Part shown: positions 26,487 through 36,559 of the stretch, one piece after another
How positions within the stretch are numbered: the first letter of the stretch is position 1
Layout: the number at the start of each line of letters is the position of its first letter
Origin: Planctomycetota bacterium
GTDB lineage: Bacteria; Planctomycetota; Phycisphaerae; UBA1845; UTPLA1
Assembly (NCBI GenBank): GCA_016235815.1
Contig: JACRIM010000041.1
Span: 1 to 64,000, forward strand
Length of the DNA stretch: 64,000 nucleotides
Direction: 5' to 3'
The notes under the pieces: generated by a model
Databases searched by the model: none
What the model was told of the DNA's origin: nothing
What the model saw: only the letters and a program-made list of their open reading frames with translations
Position numbers and translations under genes: made by a program

Positions 26487-28871
26487 ATGGCACCGGTTCC
26501 TGAATTAATACGGTACTTAAACGGCTCGACCAAGTCAAGTCTGGCGGGACGAAACGACGTTCCTACATTAGTTCGGAGTGCTCCAGCGCATCGGCTGTCC
26601 ACGCACGGCTTCGAGGGTACACTTCCCACGCTACGCATCGCCCAGACGCAGGACACCGATATCGTGCCGAGTGAGACCACCAAAGACGCCTCCGAAACTC
26701 CGAAAGGCGATGCCGCCCAAGACCTGTCGGGAACGCTTGTCTCCGAACCTGCTTCAGATTCACCTCTGATCGGAGTGCGATATCGCGCACCCGCCCGCCT
26801 GGTCGGGGCGCAGGCACACATCGAACGGCCGCGGTCGGCCATCGTCTTGACGGCGCTAAGCCTGACCCTCTCATGCTTGATCTTCCCACCGGTAAATTGG
26901 GGTCTGCTTGGATATGTCGTGCTCGTGCCGTGGTTGATTTGTGTTTGCACGGCCGCCAACGCGAAGTTCATCTATTTGCTCAGCCTTTTTTTGGGTCTGG
27001 GGTACTTCGGCTTCAACATCGCATGGCTGCTGCCGGTGACGATTCCCGGGCATTTGGCGATGTGCGCGTATTACGCGCTGTTCTTCCCGCTCGCGGCGTG
27101 GCCGATCCGGCATATGCATCAGAGGCACGGCGTTTCCGTGGCGCTGAGCACGGCCATTGTGTGGACGGCGGTGGAGTATGTTCGATCGCTTGGTGATTTG
27201 GCGTTTCCGTGGTTGCTGCTGGGACACACCCAATACAGATTTCTGAGCGTGATTCAGATTGCCGATCTGGTCGGGGTGTATGGCGTGACGTTTCTCGTCG
27301 CGATGGTGAACGGGTGGATCACCGACCTGCTCATTCAGCCGATTCTGATTTGGCGGTCAGATCAGATTGCGCGCCTTCCGCTGGGGACGGTTTCGCTGGC
27401 GATGGTGCTGGTCGGCACACTGGCCTATGGGTGGATCCGCAGCGATGAATCGGCGTTTCAACCGGGGCCGCGCGTGGCAGTCGTGCAGCATGACTTTCCG
27501 CAATATGTTGATGAGCGAGCCTGGCGCACGCCGTCGGATTTGGTGTTTCGATCGTACTTCGCACTCGGGGAATTGGCGGCGAAGGAGAATCCCGACGTCA
27601 TCGTCTTTCCGGAAACGGCGATGCAGGGCTACATCAACGACCAGTTCACCGATGCGAACCCCGCCCAACTCGAAGAAATCCGCCAGCGACGCTTTCCATT
27701 CTGGGATCGCGGCGACATGGTTCTATTGCAGGCCGAGAGTCGCCGGCTGCGCGATGCGTTTCAGAGTCTGGCCACTTCGGCAGGGGTTCCGATCATCCTC
27801 GGCTGCTCGGCGATGGAGTGGAAGCCGACGGCGCTTCCGCCGCGGGCCGAGGGGTATAACTCGTCGTATCTGCTTCTTCCCGGCAAGGAACGCCCCACGG
27901 CGCGATATGACAAGAACCATCTCGTCCTCTTTGGGGAGTATGTTCCGTTTCGCTATTCTTATCACTGGCTGTATCGATGGCTGAATTCAATCACGCCGTG
28001 GGGGCAACAGGGAGTTGAGTATTCCCTCGGCGCGGGGAGCGGGTTCACGGCGTTTGAATTCGCGTCAAGGAGCCAGGACGGCCGGCGGTATCGCGCTGGC
28101 ACGCCGATCTGCTACGAGGAGATCATGCCGTACATCGGCCGGGAATTCGCCCGGACTCGTGCCGACACCGGCAAGGGATGCGACATGCTGTTTGCCATCA
28201 GCAACGACGGCTGGTTTCTGCATTCGGCCGAACTGGAGCAGCACCTTGCGTGCGCTGTCTTTCGGGCGGTTGAGAATCGCATCAGCATCGCGCGGAGCGT
28301 GAACACCGGTGCGAGCTGCTTCGTGCATCCGAACGGGCGGATCGTGGATCGCGTGGAGTTGACGGAGGAATGGCGGGCGAGGCTGCCCGATGTACAGACG
28401 GCACTGGAGACATGCCTTGCAACGGGCAACGCGTTCCAAGCCAAATCCGGCGCGGATGCACAGCGATTCGTCGACTATGACAAGGCGCTGGGCGTACTTC
28501 ATTCGAGCCTCCAACCCCTGGGGAAGCCGTTCATGTTCATTCATGATCGGCTTCGCAAGCTGAAGCTGAATTATGAACGGGCAAGCCGAATGGCCACGAC
28601 AAAGGCTTTACCAAACACGAATCCGGGAAAGAAGGAACTCGACACGCTGTGCGGCCAGGTCATAGATGATCTCGACGCATTGCAACGGTGGACGAGCTCA
28701 CCGGGCATGGCGCCGGGATATCGCGTGTCGCAATTGCCGGTCGATGGGCGGGTGACGCTGTTTGCCCGCTGGGGGGATTGGTTCAGCCAGGGGGCGGTGG
28801 CGCTTTCGGGGATGATGATCCTCGATTGGATACTGCGCCGAATCTGGCGCAAAATGTCGACGAAGGACTGA
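26487..28871 (+). CDS. lnt: Apolipoprotein N-acyltransferase
   Basis: The product has about six membrane helices followed by a carbon-nitrogen hydrolase domain. The catalytic triad regions are visible: Glu in VFPETAMQGY, Lys in YDKNHLVLFGEYVPF, and Cys in TPICYEEIMP. NDGWF and HLACAVFRAVENRISIARS also match the family. It should add the third acyl chain to lipoproteins, several of which are encoded nearby. The first 110 or so residues before RPRSAIVLTALSLTLSC are low-complexity, Ser/Thr/Asp-rich and unlike Lnt, so the true start may be further in. ATG 26487 is only a guess. The protein also carries an extra 100-residue tail. Confidence 0.85.
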   Translation: MAPVPELIRYLNGSTKSSLAGRNDVPTLVRSAPAHRLSTHGFEGTLPTLRIAQTQDTDIVPSETTKDASETPKGDAAQDLSGTLVSEPASDSPLIGVRYRAPARLVGAQAHIERPRSAIVLTALSLTLSCLIFPPVNWGLLGYVVLVPWLICVCTAANAKFIYLLSLFLGLGYFGFNIAWLLPVTIPGHLAMCAYYALFFPLAAWPIRHMHQRHGVSVALSTAIVWTAVEYVRSLGDLAFPWLLLGHTQYRFLSVIQIADLVGVYGVTFLVAMVNGWITDLLIQPILIWRSDQIARLPLGTVSLAMVLVGTLAYGWIRSDESAFQPGPRVAVVQHDFPQYVDERAWRTPSDLVFRSYFALGELAAKENPDVIVFPETAMQGYINDQFTDANPAQLEEIRQRRFPFWDRGDMVLLQAESRRLRDAFQSLATSAGVPIILGCSAMEWKPTALPPRAEGYNSSYLLLPGKERPTARYDKNHLVLFGEYVPFRYSYHWLYRWLNSITPWGQQGVEYSLGAGSGFTAFEFASRSQDGRRYRAGTPICYEEIMPYIGREFARTRADTGKGCDMLFAISNDGWFLHSAELEQHLACAVFRAVENRISIARSVNTGASCFVHPNGRIVDRVELTEEWRARLPDVQTALETCLATGNAFQAKSGADAQRFVDYDKALGVLHSSLQPLGKPFMFIHDRLRKLKLNYERASRMATTKALPNTNPGKKELDTLCGQVIDDLDALQRWTSSPGMAPGYRVSQLPVDGRVTLFARWGDWFSQGAVALSGMMILDWILRRIWRKMSTKD
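26511..26539 (-). promoter_or_regulatory. Possible promoter of the pectate-lyase-like gene
   Basis: On the minus strand, TTGACT (26534-26539) and TACCGT (26511-26516) are 17 bases apart, about 100 bases before the ATG at 26412. The -10 is weak. If used, it lies inside the N-terminal extension assigned to the divergent lnt gene. Confidence 0.3.
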
Positions 28872-28900
28872 AACACCCGACGCAAGAATGGAGTCTGGCG

Positions 28901-29968
28901 ATGATGAACACCACACGACGAAAACGCGCCATGACCTGCTGGGGGGCGGCCGGATCGCTGCTTTTGTGCATCGGCTGTATGCCGGAGTTACGCCGGCCGC
29001 TCTCGGCCGTCGACCAGATGAAGTTTCGCCAGGAGGCGATCACCTTTCTGAAGCAGGCGGCCACCTCGAATGATCCGCCGCTTCGCATTCAGGCGCTGGA
29101 GTCGCTTCAGGTGGTGGCTCCGGCCGAGGGACTGCCGTACATCGTGGACAACATCGACAACGGCTACGCGGGCGTGAGCTTTGCGGCGCTGATGTCGGCC
29201 GGCGCGATTCAGGACAAGCGTTGTGTCGAGAAGGCCCGCATCCGCGCGGAGGACAGCGACCCGCATGTGCGCATTGCCGCGATTTACGCATTGCATCGGA
29301 TGGGCGACACCAAACGAACCAGCGAACTCGGTGAACTGCTTATGAAACACCCCGACGCCCGCGTGCGCGCCAACGCGGCCGTGGCGATTGGACGGATGGG
29401 CGAGAAGGGATCGGCGAGCCTCCTTCGAACCGCGAACCAACGCGAAAAGAAGGACGTGGTGAAGATGCAGATTCGCGAGGCGCTGGCCCTGCTGCACGAT
29501 CAGCACGCGACGGAGGAACTTATCTTTGCGGGCTTCAGCGCCGTGCCGGATCAATCGTTACCGGCCATGGCATTCCTCGCGGAGGCGGGCAATGACCGGG
29601 CGGAAGATCTGTTCCGGCTGCGTCTGCGAAAGGCCGACATCCCGGAGCAGCGGCTCATCGCGGCGCGCGGTCTTGGAAAGCTGGGGAACGACGCCGGGTA
29701 TGACGTCGCCTGTGCACATCTTTATTTCAGGTCTCCGCAGCGCGATCGACGGAACGATCCGCCGGACCAGCAGATCGCGCGCATCCGTTCGCTGGCAGCG
29801 CTGGCATTGGAGGCGATCAAGAACCCCGAGTGCCTTGGGCCGCTGTACGACGCCTTTCATGCGCCGGAGCAAAGTATGTCGGCGAAGCTGGCCATCGCGC
29901 GGGCGGCCGTGGGCATCACGAACCCTTTGGCGGCCGGGGCGGCGGGGCTGAATACCGCGCGACGTTGA
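28901..29968 (+). CDS. HEAT-repeat lipoprotein
   Basis: From ATG 28901 the N terminus has a basic start (MMNTTRRKRAM) and a lipoprotein signal with lipobox CIGC. The mature region is a run of HEAT-like helical pairs (for example DPHVRIAAIYALHRMGD, DARVRANAAVAIGRMGE). Such solenoids mediate protein contacts. It lies between lnt and mreD, 40 bases before mreD and where mreC might be expected, so a scaffold role in the envelope or elongation machinery is possible but inferred. Confidence 0.72.
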   Translation: MMNTTRRKRAMTCWGAAGSLLLCIGCMPELRRPLSAVDQMKFRQEAITFLKQAATSNDPPLRIQALESLQVVAPAEGLPYIVDNIDNGYAGVSFAALMSAGAIQDKRCVEKARIRAEDSDPHVRIAAIYALHRMGDTKRTSELGELLMKHPDARVRANAAVAIGRMGEKGSASLLRTANQREKKDVVKMQIREALALLHDQHATEELIFAGFSAVPDQSLPAMAFLAEAGNDRAEDLFRLRLRKADIPEQRLIAARGLGKLGNDAGYDVACAHLYFRSPQRDRRNDPPDQQIARIRSLAALALEAIKNPECLGPLYDAFHAPEQSMSAKLAIARAAVGITNPLAAGAAGLNTARR

Positions 29969-30008
29969 CGAACCATTTGCGAAACGCGCATTTCCGCGCG
30001 GAGCAACC

Positions 30009-30536
30009 ATGCGCTGGATTGCGTTTACCATCTTGCTGTACGTCGTGACGGTGCTGCAGACCGCCGTCGTGCCCTACCTCGGCGTGCATCACACGCGGCC
30101 GGATTTGCTGGTCATCCTCGCGGTGTATTACGCCCTGACGGCGCGATCGCAGGATGCCCTGTTGGCGGCGTGGTTCATTGGTCTGGCGGCGGACCTGACG
30201 GGGTTGGGGTTGGTTCGTCATGGGGGCATCGGGCTGCACGCCTTTTCGATGGGGCTTATCGCCATTCTGATCGTGAACACGCGGGACTTCACTTTTCGCG
30301 ACAGCGTCGTCACGCGGCTGGTCTATACGCTGCTTGCCGCGTTTGCCCAGTCGCTGCTCGTGGGGCTGCACCTTTACTACACGGCTGCGAACCGCCCCGC
30401 CATGATCGACATCGTGCTGGGCAGCCTGTATTCAGCCGTCTTCACCGCGCTGCTCGCGCCGTATGGGCACTGGATCCTCGGGCGGATTCGAACGCTGCTG
30501 GGGCTTGGTATGGTCGGGCGAGTGCGCGTAGGATGA
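30009..30536 (+). CDS. mreD: Rod shape-determining protein MreD
   Basis: This 175-residue protein has about five membrane helices with the MreD pattern TRPDLLVILAVYYALTARSQ, AAWFIGLAADL, GIGLHAFSMGLIA. The next gene is PBP2, the usual partner in the elongasome. No mreB or mreC is seen in the window. It acts in lateral wall synthesis with PBP2/RodA. Confidence 0.85.
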   Translation: MRWIAFTILLYVVTVLQTAVVPYLGVHHTRPDLLVILAVYYALTARSQDALLAAWFIGLAADLTGLGLVRHGGIGLHAFSMGLIAILIVNTRDFTFRDSVVTRLVYTLLAAFAQSLLVGLHLYYTAANRPAMIDIVLGSLYSAVFTALLAPYGHWILGRIRTLLGLGMVGRVRVG

Positions 30537-30575
30537 CGGCGCGAACCGTCCCATCGGAGAATACGTCTCACTTCC

Positions 30576-32783
30576 ATGTTTGAGCGGCGGCTGCGAATCA
30601 TTCTGGCTTTACCCGTGGTGAGTCTGCTGGCGGTGATTCTGCGCCTCGCGCAGATACAGTTGCTGCACGGCGAGGACTACGAGCAGCGGGCCGAGTCGGC
30701 GCTGATCTCGCCCCGGCAGTTTCTTCCACCCCTGCGCGGGGCCATCAAAGACCGGCATGGGCAGGTGTTGGTCTCCGACGAGCCGGCGATGGATGTGACG
30801 GTGCATTACGGGGCACTGGCGATGAGCGACCCGTATCTGCTGTTGCTGGCCAATCGCATTCGCAAGACCGAGGCGGCATGGAACGCGGCGACGCCGGCCG
30901 AGGCGCTCGATGAGGCCCGTCGGCGAATCGGCGAAATGTGGGTAACACTGGAGCGGTTATCAGGCCGAAGCCTGAAGGAACTGCGCGATCGGCGCGATGC
31001 GGTGTTTCAATCGGTCGAGCGATTGCGCGAGTACTTGCTCGCAGCCCGACGGGAAAAGGGGATCGAAAGCCTGACCGACAAGTTGCGCCTGCGCGAGGAA
31101 GAGATGTTTCACCCGATTCTTCGGGACATCTCGGCCGAGGCGCGGACACGAATCGAACTGGAATTGACGCGGTGGCCGTTCGTGCGGATCGAGCCGTCGG
31201 TGCGGCGTGTCTGGCACGACGGGTCGCGACCGATGTGTCACATCCTCGGGCAGATCGGGCCGATCTCGCCGGAGCGAATCGCCCAAGACCCTGGGCGCGA
31301 TGACCCTTTGACGGCGTATCGGGCGGATGATGACGCGGGCACCTCGGGCATCGAGCGCGTCGGCGAGCCGATGCTTCGCGGACAGCGCGGGTTTGAGGAG
31401 CGCCACTTGAATGGCGAGGTAATTACACGGCAGTCTCCGAAAGACGGGCTGGATGTGCAGTTGACGATTGACCTCGCGCTGCAATCGCAAATCGAAGGAA
31501 TTCTGAGCGACGTTGTCGCGCAACACGCTGCGTCGACCGGAGCCAGCGCCGTGGTGCTCGATGTGGAAACACGGGAGATTCTCGCGGCGGTCAGCGTGCC
31601 GACCTATGACCGCGCCATGTTGCGTGAGGATTTCCGACGGCTGCGTGATGATTCAAAGTCGCAGCCACTGCGCTTCCGGGCGGTGCAGGATCGCTATCAG
31701 CCAGGATCGATTCTGAAACCCGTCTCACTGCTGGCGGGCTTCGCGAACGATCTCATAAACGCCGACACGCGCGTGAACTGCACCGGCGCGCTGATCCCCG
31801 GGGCGATCAAGTGGCACTGCTGGACACACTGGCGAGGCCTGCCGGGTCACGGCGATATGACCGCTGAACAGGCGCTGCAACACAGTTGCAATGTCTATTT
31901 CTATACGCTGGGCCAGCGTGTCGGGGCGCAGCGGCTCACCGAGTTTTTTCGTGACTTCATCCTGGGTCCGGCCGATCGATTGCAGCCCCTGGGGGAACGC
32001 GGCACACAGTTGGTCGAGGAAAGCCGTGGGTTGATCCCGATGAAGGAATGGCTGAAGGAGCATCGGCATCGCAGCTTTTCCGAGGCGGACGGGCGCAACT
32101 ACGCGATCGGCCAGGGGGAGATTCAGATCACGCCGCTCCAGGCCGCGAACATGTTTGCGACGCTGGCGGCGGGCGTGTATCGCGACCCGACGCTGATTGC
32201 GAACGACGGTCGACCGCGGCCGACGGTCGCGTTTCCGAGGATCAGCCAGCAGGCGTGGGACGTGATGCGCAAGGGGCTTTATCGCTGCGTAAATGAAGAC
32301 GGCGGAACGGCGTTCAAATACGCCTACATGAACGCGGTGCAGATTTGCGGCAAAACCGGCAGCGCGGAGTGCGTGCCGCGCGTGATCGAGCGGCGATACA
32401 CGTTTGACGTGCCGGTCGGCGACGGCAAGACGGAAGCGCGAAGCATTGAAGCGCCGACGATTGAAGCAGCGCGGGAGTGGCTTGGCATCGCAGCGAACGT
32501 CAAGTGCATTCGGCGCGACATAACGAAACGCTGGCCGGAACCGGAATCGGCGAAGGCGGAGTCGGCCGGCCCGGATGGTGCGGGGGCGAAAATTCCGACG
32601 CACGCATGGTTTGCGGGGTTCGCGCCCTATCACCATCCCCGCATCGCCCTGGCGGTGGTGATTGAATACGGCGGCGGCGGCGGCTCGACAGCGGGGCCGG
32701 CGGCGAAGGCGATCTTCGAGGCGCTGCTTGAAAGCCCACGGGGATACTTGACGGCGGAGCGAATGGCGGGCGCGAGTCCGTAG
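30576..32783 (+). CDS. mrdA: Penicillin-binding protein 2 (elongation transpeptidase)
   Basis: The protein has a short cytoplasmic start, one membrane helix (IILALPVVSLLAVILRLAQI), a dimerisation domain with the typical RGAIKDRHGQVLVSDEPA, and a transpeptidase domain with SxxK in YQPGSILKPVSLL (Ser about 378), SxN in HSCNVYFYTLG (about 435) and KTG in ICGKTGSAE (about 592). At 735 residues it is longer than E. coli PBP2 (633); extra sequence lies in the N-terminal half and after the KTG motif. It cross-links peptidoglycan, which shows that this planctomycete keeps a classical wall. Confidence 0.92.
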   Translation: MFERRLRIILALPVVSLLAVILRLAQIQLLHGEDYEQRAESALISPRQFLPPLRGAIKDRHGQVLVSDEPAMDVTVHYGALAMSDPYLLLLANRIRKTEAAWNAATPAEALDEARRRIGEMWVTLERLSGRSLKELRDRRDAVFQSVERLREYLLAARREKGIESLTDKLRLREEEMFHPILRDISAEARTRIELELTRWPFVRIEPSVRRVWHDGSRPMCHILGQIGPISPERIAQDPGRDDPLTAYRADDDAGTSGIERVGEPMLRGQRGFEERHLNGEVITRQSPKDGLDVQLTIDLALQSQIEGILSDVVAQHAASTGASAVVLDVETREILAAVSVPTYDRAMLREDFRRLRDDSKSQPLRFRAVQDRYQPGSILKPVSLLAGFANDLINADTRVNCTGALIPGAIKWHCWTHWRGLPGHGDMTAEQALQHSCNVYFYTLGQRVGAQRLTEFFRDFILGPADRLQPLGERGTQLVEESRGLIPMKEWLKEHRHRSFSEADGRNYAIGQGEIQITPLQAANMFATLAAGVYRDPTLIANDGRPRPTVAFPRISQQAWDVMRKGLYRCVNEDGGTAFKYAYMNAVQICGKTGSAECVPRVIERRYTFDVPVGDGKTEARSIEAPTIEAAREWLGIAANVKCIRRDITKRWPEPESAKAESAGPDGAGAKIPTHAWFAGFAPYHHPRIALAVVIEYGGGGGSTAGPAAKAIFEALLESPRGYLTAERMAGASP

Positions 32784-32800
32784 CGTTCGACGCGACTTCT

Positions 32801-34042
32801 TCAAACCAGTCGACAAAGATGGATGCAGAGCAGACCGAGGTAGGTGCCAACGACGTACCCGGCGATGGCAAGAAGAACACCGACGGGGGCAAGGGCGGGA
32901 TTGAACGCGGCGGCGACGATCGGGGCCGAGACAGGTCCGCCGATGTTCGATTGCGATGACACCGCAAGGAAAAAGAACGGGGCTTTCAGCAACCGTCCGA
33001 CAGCGAAGAGAATTACGATATGGATAAGCATCCAGGTCGCGCCCAAGGCGAGGTAGCCGCCTGCGTGGCGAAGCGTGGAAAGATCGGCGCCGGCGCCGAT
33101 GCAGGCGACGAGCAGGTACAGCATCGCCATGCCGACGCGAGAGGCGCCGCGGGATTCCAATTCTCGTGCGGGGGTCAGCGACAGCAAAACGCCGAGGGTC
33201 GTGGCGAGAATGACGCGCCATGCTGCGACGTCGAGAAAGCCCACGAGCATTCGGCCGGGCGATGATCGCACCCACGCGCTCGCCGCGGCAGCCGATGCGA
33301 TGGCGACGATAAGCCCGAACACGGTAATGACAGTGAACCACGCCCATCGACGCGACGCATCGCGCGAAGGCGTTTCCCGCGTGACGCGTGTTTCGAGTGA
33401 AGCGACTTTTGCAGGATCGGCGCGAAGCCATCGATCCACGCGCTTGTGTCGCGCGGCAAGAATGAGCAATACGGCCATCCATGCGTAGGCGATGATGACA
33501 TCCACAACGATCAACGGCGCGGCGGCTTCATCGGACACATGAAAGCTGCTGGTCAGGGCGACGGCGTTGGCCGCCCCGCCGATCCAACTGCCCGCGAGCC
33601 AGGCCATGGCCTTCCATGCGTCGGGCGGAAGCGAGGACTTCCAGATGGCCAGTGAAATCGGGCCGCCGATCATGATGCTCAAACACGAGGCGGCGAAGAC
33701 GGCGAGCGCGGTGCGCCCGAGGCGAATGATGGCGCGAAGGTCGAGTGCGAGCGTGAGGAGACAAAGGCTCGCAGCGAGAATGTAGGTCTTGACCCAGCCA
33801 TACACCGGGGATTCACGAGGAAGCAGGCCCGCCATGGAGACGACGGTGGGCAGGAAATAATAGAAGACCAGCGCGGGGACGAACCTGAACAGAGGAGCAG
33901 AAAACCGGACACGCTGGAGCATCCCAACGATCGCAAGGATGGCGGCCAGCATGGCGACGACGCAAAGTGGGTGTGAGAACACAATGAAGGCCCGCGTGGC
34001 TTCGGCAAGGATGGCGTGGTGGAGCGAAAGGTCGGGCGGCAC
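32801..34042 (-). CDS. DUF819-family membrane protein
   Basis: The 413-residue protein has ten or more membrane helices. Two related halves carry the family features: GGPISLAIW...LAGSWIGGAANAVAL in the first and ACIGAGADLSTL...SSQSNIGGPVSAPIVAAAF in the second. DUF819 proteins are distant relatives of secondary carriers; a transported substrate is not known. The gene converges on mrdA with 17 bases between the stops. Confidence 0.82.
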   Translation of the reverse strand: MPPDLSLHHAILAEATRAFIVFSHPLCVVAMLAAILAIVGMLQRVRFSAPLFRFVPALVFYYFLPTVVSMAGLLPRESPVYGWVKTYILAASLCLLTLALDLRAIIRLGRTALAVFAASCLSIMIGGPISLAIWKSSLPPDAWKAMAWLAGSWIGGAANAVALTSSFHVSDEAAAPLIVVDVIIAYAWMAVLLILAARHKRVDRWLRADPAKVASLETRVTRETPSRDASRRWAWFTVITVFGLIVAIASAAAASAWVRSSPGRMLVGFLDVAAWRVILATTLGVLLSLTPARELESRGASRVGMAMLYLLVACIGAGADLSTLRHAGGYLALGATWMLIHIVILFAVGRLLKAPFFFLAVSSQSNIGGPVSAPIVAAAFNPALAPVGVLLAIAGYVVGTYLGLLCIHLCRLV

Positions 34043-34160
34043 ACGGCCGATGCTAGTCGGGGGCGGCGCGGTGCTGCAAGCGAGCGGGCAAAGCGGGCCA
34101 TTATCGGGTAGCGCCGCTGAAAACGAGGTTCGTCCGCCCCTAATATGGATGCGCGTTTTC

Positions 34161-34190
34161 TTGACTAAAAGGCTGCAAAACCGATATACT
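34161..34190 (+). promoter_or_regulatory. Sigma70-type promoter of the matrixin-like protease gene
   Basis: TTGACT (34161-34166) and TATACT (34185-34190) are separated by 18 bases, in a locally AT-rich stretch. The predicted 5' leader is about 130 bases. Two comparable promoters lie at 43621 and 63057. Confidence 0.55.
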
Positions 34191-34324
34191 TATCAGAACT
34201 TCAGCCGCGTCCCGTTCATCATATTGGCGAGGGAGTCAAAGGAGCGGGAAGCGCCTCTCCTCTTAATTCAGTTCTGCGTTCACACATTGCAGTCGCCTTG
34301 TGCGGCCGCCCCGGGAGTAGTTTC

Positions 34325-36547
34325 ATGACCAAGCTGTTGCGCATTGTCCTCGTAATTGCCCTGTTCGCCGTCTGCGGCGGAATGTTTGCAACATCGGGGG
34401 GGCGGACGACCACTCAGCCAACCGCCATCACGCGGCCGGATTATCTGCCGATGGCCGAGGCGCCCCGGTTTGATCCGTTCGCCCATGGCGTACTGTCTGA
34501 TTTCGGTTCCCGGTCCTATGAGCGGGCGTCGCTGTTGCCGCGCCTGCTGCATCCGGATCGCCTTCCTCCGGCGGTTTGCTTTGGTGAAGGGACGACGGAC
34601 GAGCGCATGCGTTCGGTGCTGGAGCAATGGGGCTGGCTGGACGTGCGATTCAACATCGGCGGTCGTTGGGCCATCGGCGTGACGGGCGACCCGGTCGCCT
34701 TGACCTGGAGCTTCGTACCCGATGGTTTGTCGATTCCGGGCGGCGGCGTAGCAGGCGAATTGACATCGCCGAGCGTGCTGTTCAGCCAGATGGACTTGCT
34801 CTTTGCCGGCCAGGGCGGTCGGGCTACCTGGGTTTCGCGAATACAGTCGTGCTTTGATCGTTGGCAGGCGCTGACGGGCTTGAGCTATACGCGGGTGACG
34901 GCTCCGGGCGTCGATTGGGACACGGGCGACCCCTGGGGAACATCCGGCAACGGTTCGACGGTCGGCGACGTTCGCATCTCCATGCACTTAATCGACGGCA
35001 GCGGAAACGTACTGGCCTATAACCAATTTCCCGGCTCCGGCACTGGCGGCGACATGGTGCTCGATTCAGCCGACAGTTGGGCTTCGGCCACCAACAACAA
35101 CGTATTCCTGCGCGATGTCATCATGCATGAGCACGGCCACGGCATCGGCTTGGCCCACGTATGCCCCGTTTTAGGAGGATTGAACGGCCGGCTCATGGAG
35201 CCGATCATCAATACGTCCATCGACGGCCCGAAGCACGACGATCTTCGCGGAGGCCAATTCAACTATGGCGACGATTTCGAGAACAATGACACGACAGGGA
35301 CGGCCACCGCGCTGGGAGCGCTGTCGAACGGCGTGCCCGTGACCCGGGGAACGATTCCCGCGCCTGCGGTTGCAAATTCGTCCACGCTGTGTCTCGATTC
35401 CAGTACCGACAACGATTACTTCAGCTTCTCAGTGGCGTTTTCATCGACGGTCAACGTGACGGTCACGCCCGTTGGGTTTACCTATGACGCGAGCCAGCAG
35501 GCCTGCTCGGCAAACCCCAACAGCTGCTGCAGCGGTAACACGGTGGACAGTTTGGCAGCCACGGATGTGAACTTCCAGATTCTCGCCTCCGATGGCGTCA
35601 CCATTGTCGTGAACGGAACTGGAGCCGCGGCAGGCTCACCCGAGATCGTCACAAACGCCCCGCTGCTTGGCAGCCCGGGCAACTTCTACCTTCGCGTGTA
35701 CACGCCCGGAGCGTTTTCGGGTTCGCAGATGTACACCCTGTCCATCACGGCCAATCAGTCCGGCGCCGATTTGTCGCCGCCGAATCCGAACCCCATGACA
35801 TTCTCCATCGATCCGGGACCATCTGGCCCAAATGCCGTGGCCATGCAGGCGACGCTGGCAGTCGATGGAGCAAGCCCGCCGGTTCAGTATTTCTTCGATT
35901 TCACGTCGGGTACCGGAACACCGGCCGGGCACGACAGCGGCTGGATTGCATCGCGCGATTACACGGACAGCGGCTTGCAGCCGAACTCGGTGTATCGATA
36001 CCAGGTCCGGGCGCGCGACAGCGCGGGAACGCCGAACATGACCGCGTTCTCGGCGGAAAAGATCGGCACGACCGGCATCGAAACGCCGACCGGCATTTCG
36101 CCCAGCGCGCTGGGCAACACATCGGTCACGCTGACGGCGACGGGGACCTTCACCAACATCGGGTTCCTCGATACTGCGTTTTTCTTTGAGATGACGCCTG
36201 CGGGCGGGACGAACGTGAATACGTGGATTTCCAACAAGATCGCCAATGTCGCGGGGCTGGCTCCTTGCACGCTCTATACCGTTCGCGTGAAGGCTCGCAA
36301 TCTGCTTGGTATTGAGACGCCATTCACAGCGCCGATCAATGTCACGACGACCGGTACTTGCACTTGTTCGCTGCTGGGCGACGTGAACCTTGACGGCATC
36401 CTGGATGGCAAGGACATCACGCCGTTTATGCGGGTGAAACTTGGCTTCCCGATCGGCGGCGATCATCCGCCGTGCGCCGACTTCATGACGGGCACGCTGG
36501 ATGGCGATGTGGCGGCGTTTTCAAGCGCCCTGCTCGCGATTCCCTAA
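34325..36547 (+). CDS. Secreted matrixin-like zinc metalloprotease with FN3-like and dockerin-like domains
   Basis: A signal peptide (MTKLLRIVLVIALFAVCGG) precedes an M10-type catalytic domain with the full zinc motif HEHGHGIGLAH (about residues 267-277) and a Met-turn LMEPIINTS. The downstream half has a beta-rich pre-peptidase-like domain and FN3-like segments. The C terminus LGDVNLDGILDGKDITPFM is dockerin-like. ATG 34325 is chosen over an in-frame TTG at 34298, since GGGAG lies upstream and the signal peptide begins there. It should act outside the cell or at its surface. Confidence 0.8.
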   Translation: MTKLLRIVLVIALFAVCGGMFATSGGRTTTQPTAITRPDYLPMAEAPRFDPFAHGVLSDFGSRSYERASLLPRLLHPDRLPPAVCFGEGTTDERMRSVLEQWGWLDVRFNIGGRWAIGVTGDPVALTWSFVPDGLSIPGGGVAGELTSPSVLFSQMDLLFAGQGGRATWVSRIQSCFDRWQALTGLSYTRVTAPGVDWDTGDPWGTSGNGSTVGDVRISMHLIDGSGNVLAYNQFPGSGTGGDMVLDSADSWASATNNNVFLRDVIMHEHGHGIGLAHVCPVLGGLNGRLMEPIINTSIDGPKHDDLRGGQFNYGDDFENNDTTGTATALGALSNGVPVTRGTIPAPAVANSSTLCLDSSTDNDYFSFSVAFSSTVNVTVTPVGFTYDASQQACSANPNSCCSGNTVDSLAATDVNFQILASDGVTIVVNGTGAAAGSPEIVTNAPLLGSPGNFYLRVYTPGAFSGSQMYTLSITANQSGADLSPPNPNPMTFSIDPGPSGPNAVAMQATLAVDGASPPVQYFFDFTSGTGTPAGHDSGWIASRDYTDSGLQPNSVYRYQVRARDSAGTPNMTAFSAEKIGTTGIETPTGISPSALGNTSVTLTATGTFTNIGFLDTAFFFEMTPAGGTNVNTWISNKIANVAGLAPCTLYTVRVKARNLLGIETPFTAPINVTTTGTCTCSLLGDVNLDGILDGKDITPFMRVKLGFPIGGDHPPCADFMTGTLDGDVAAFSSALLAIP

Positions 36548-36559
36548 GTAGCGTGGAGT

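Noticed and set aside
31725-33482. 585-residue minus-strand frame crossing mrdA and the DUF819 gene
   Set aside because: It spans two real genes and their convergent stops and is Arg/His-rich, as expected for an antisense shadow.
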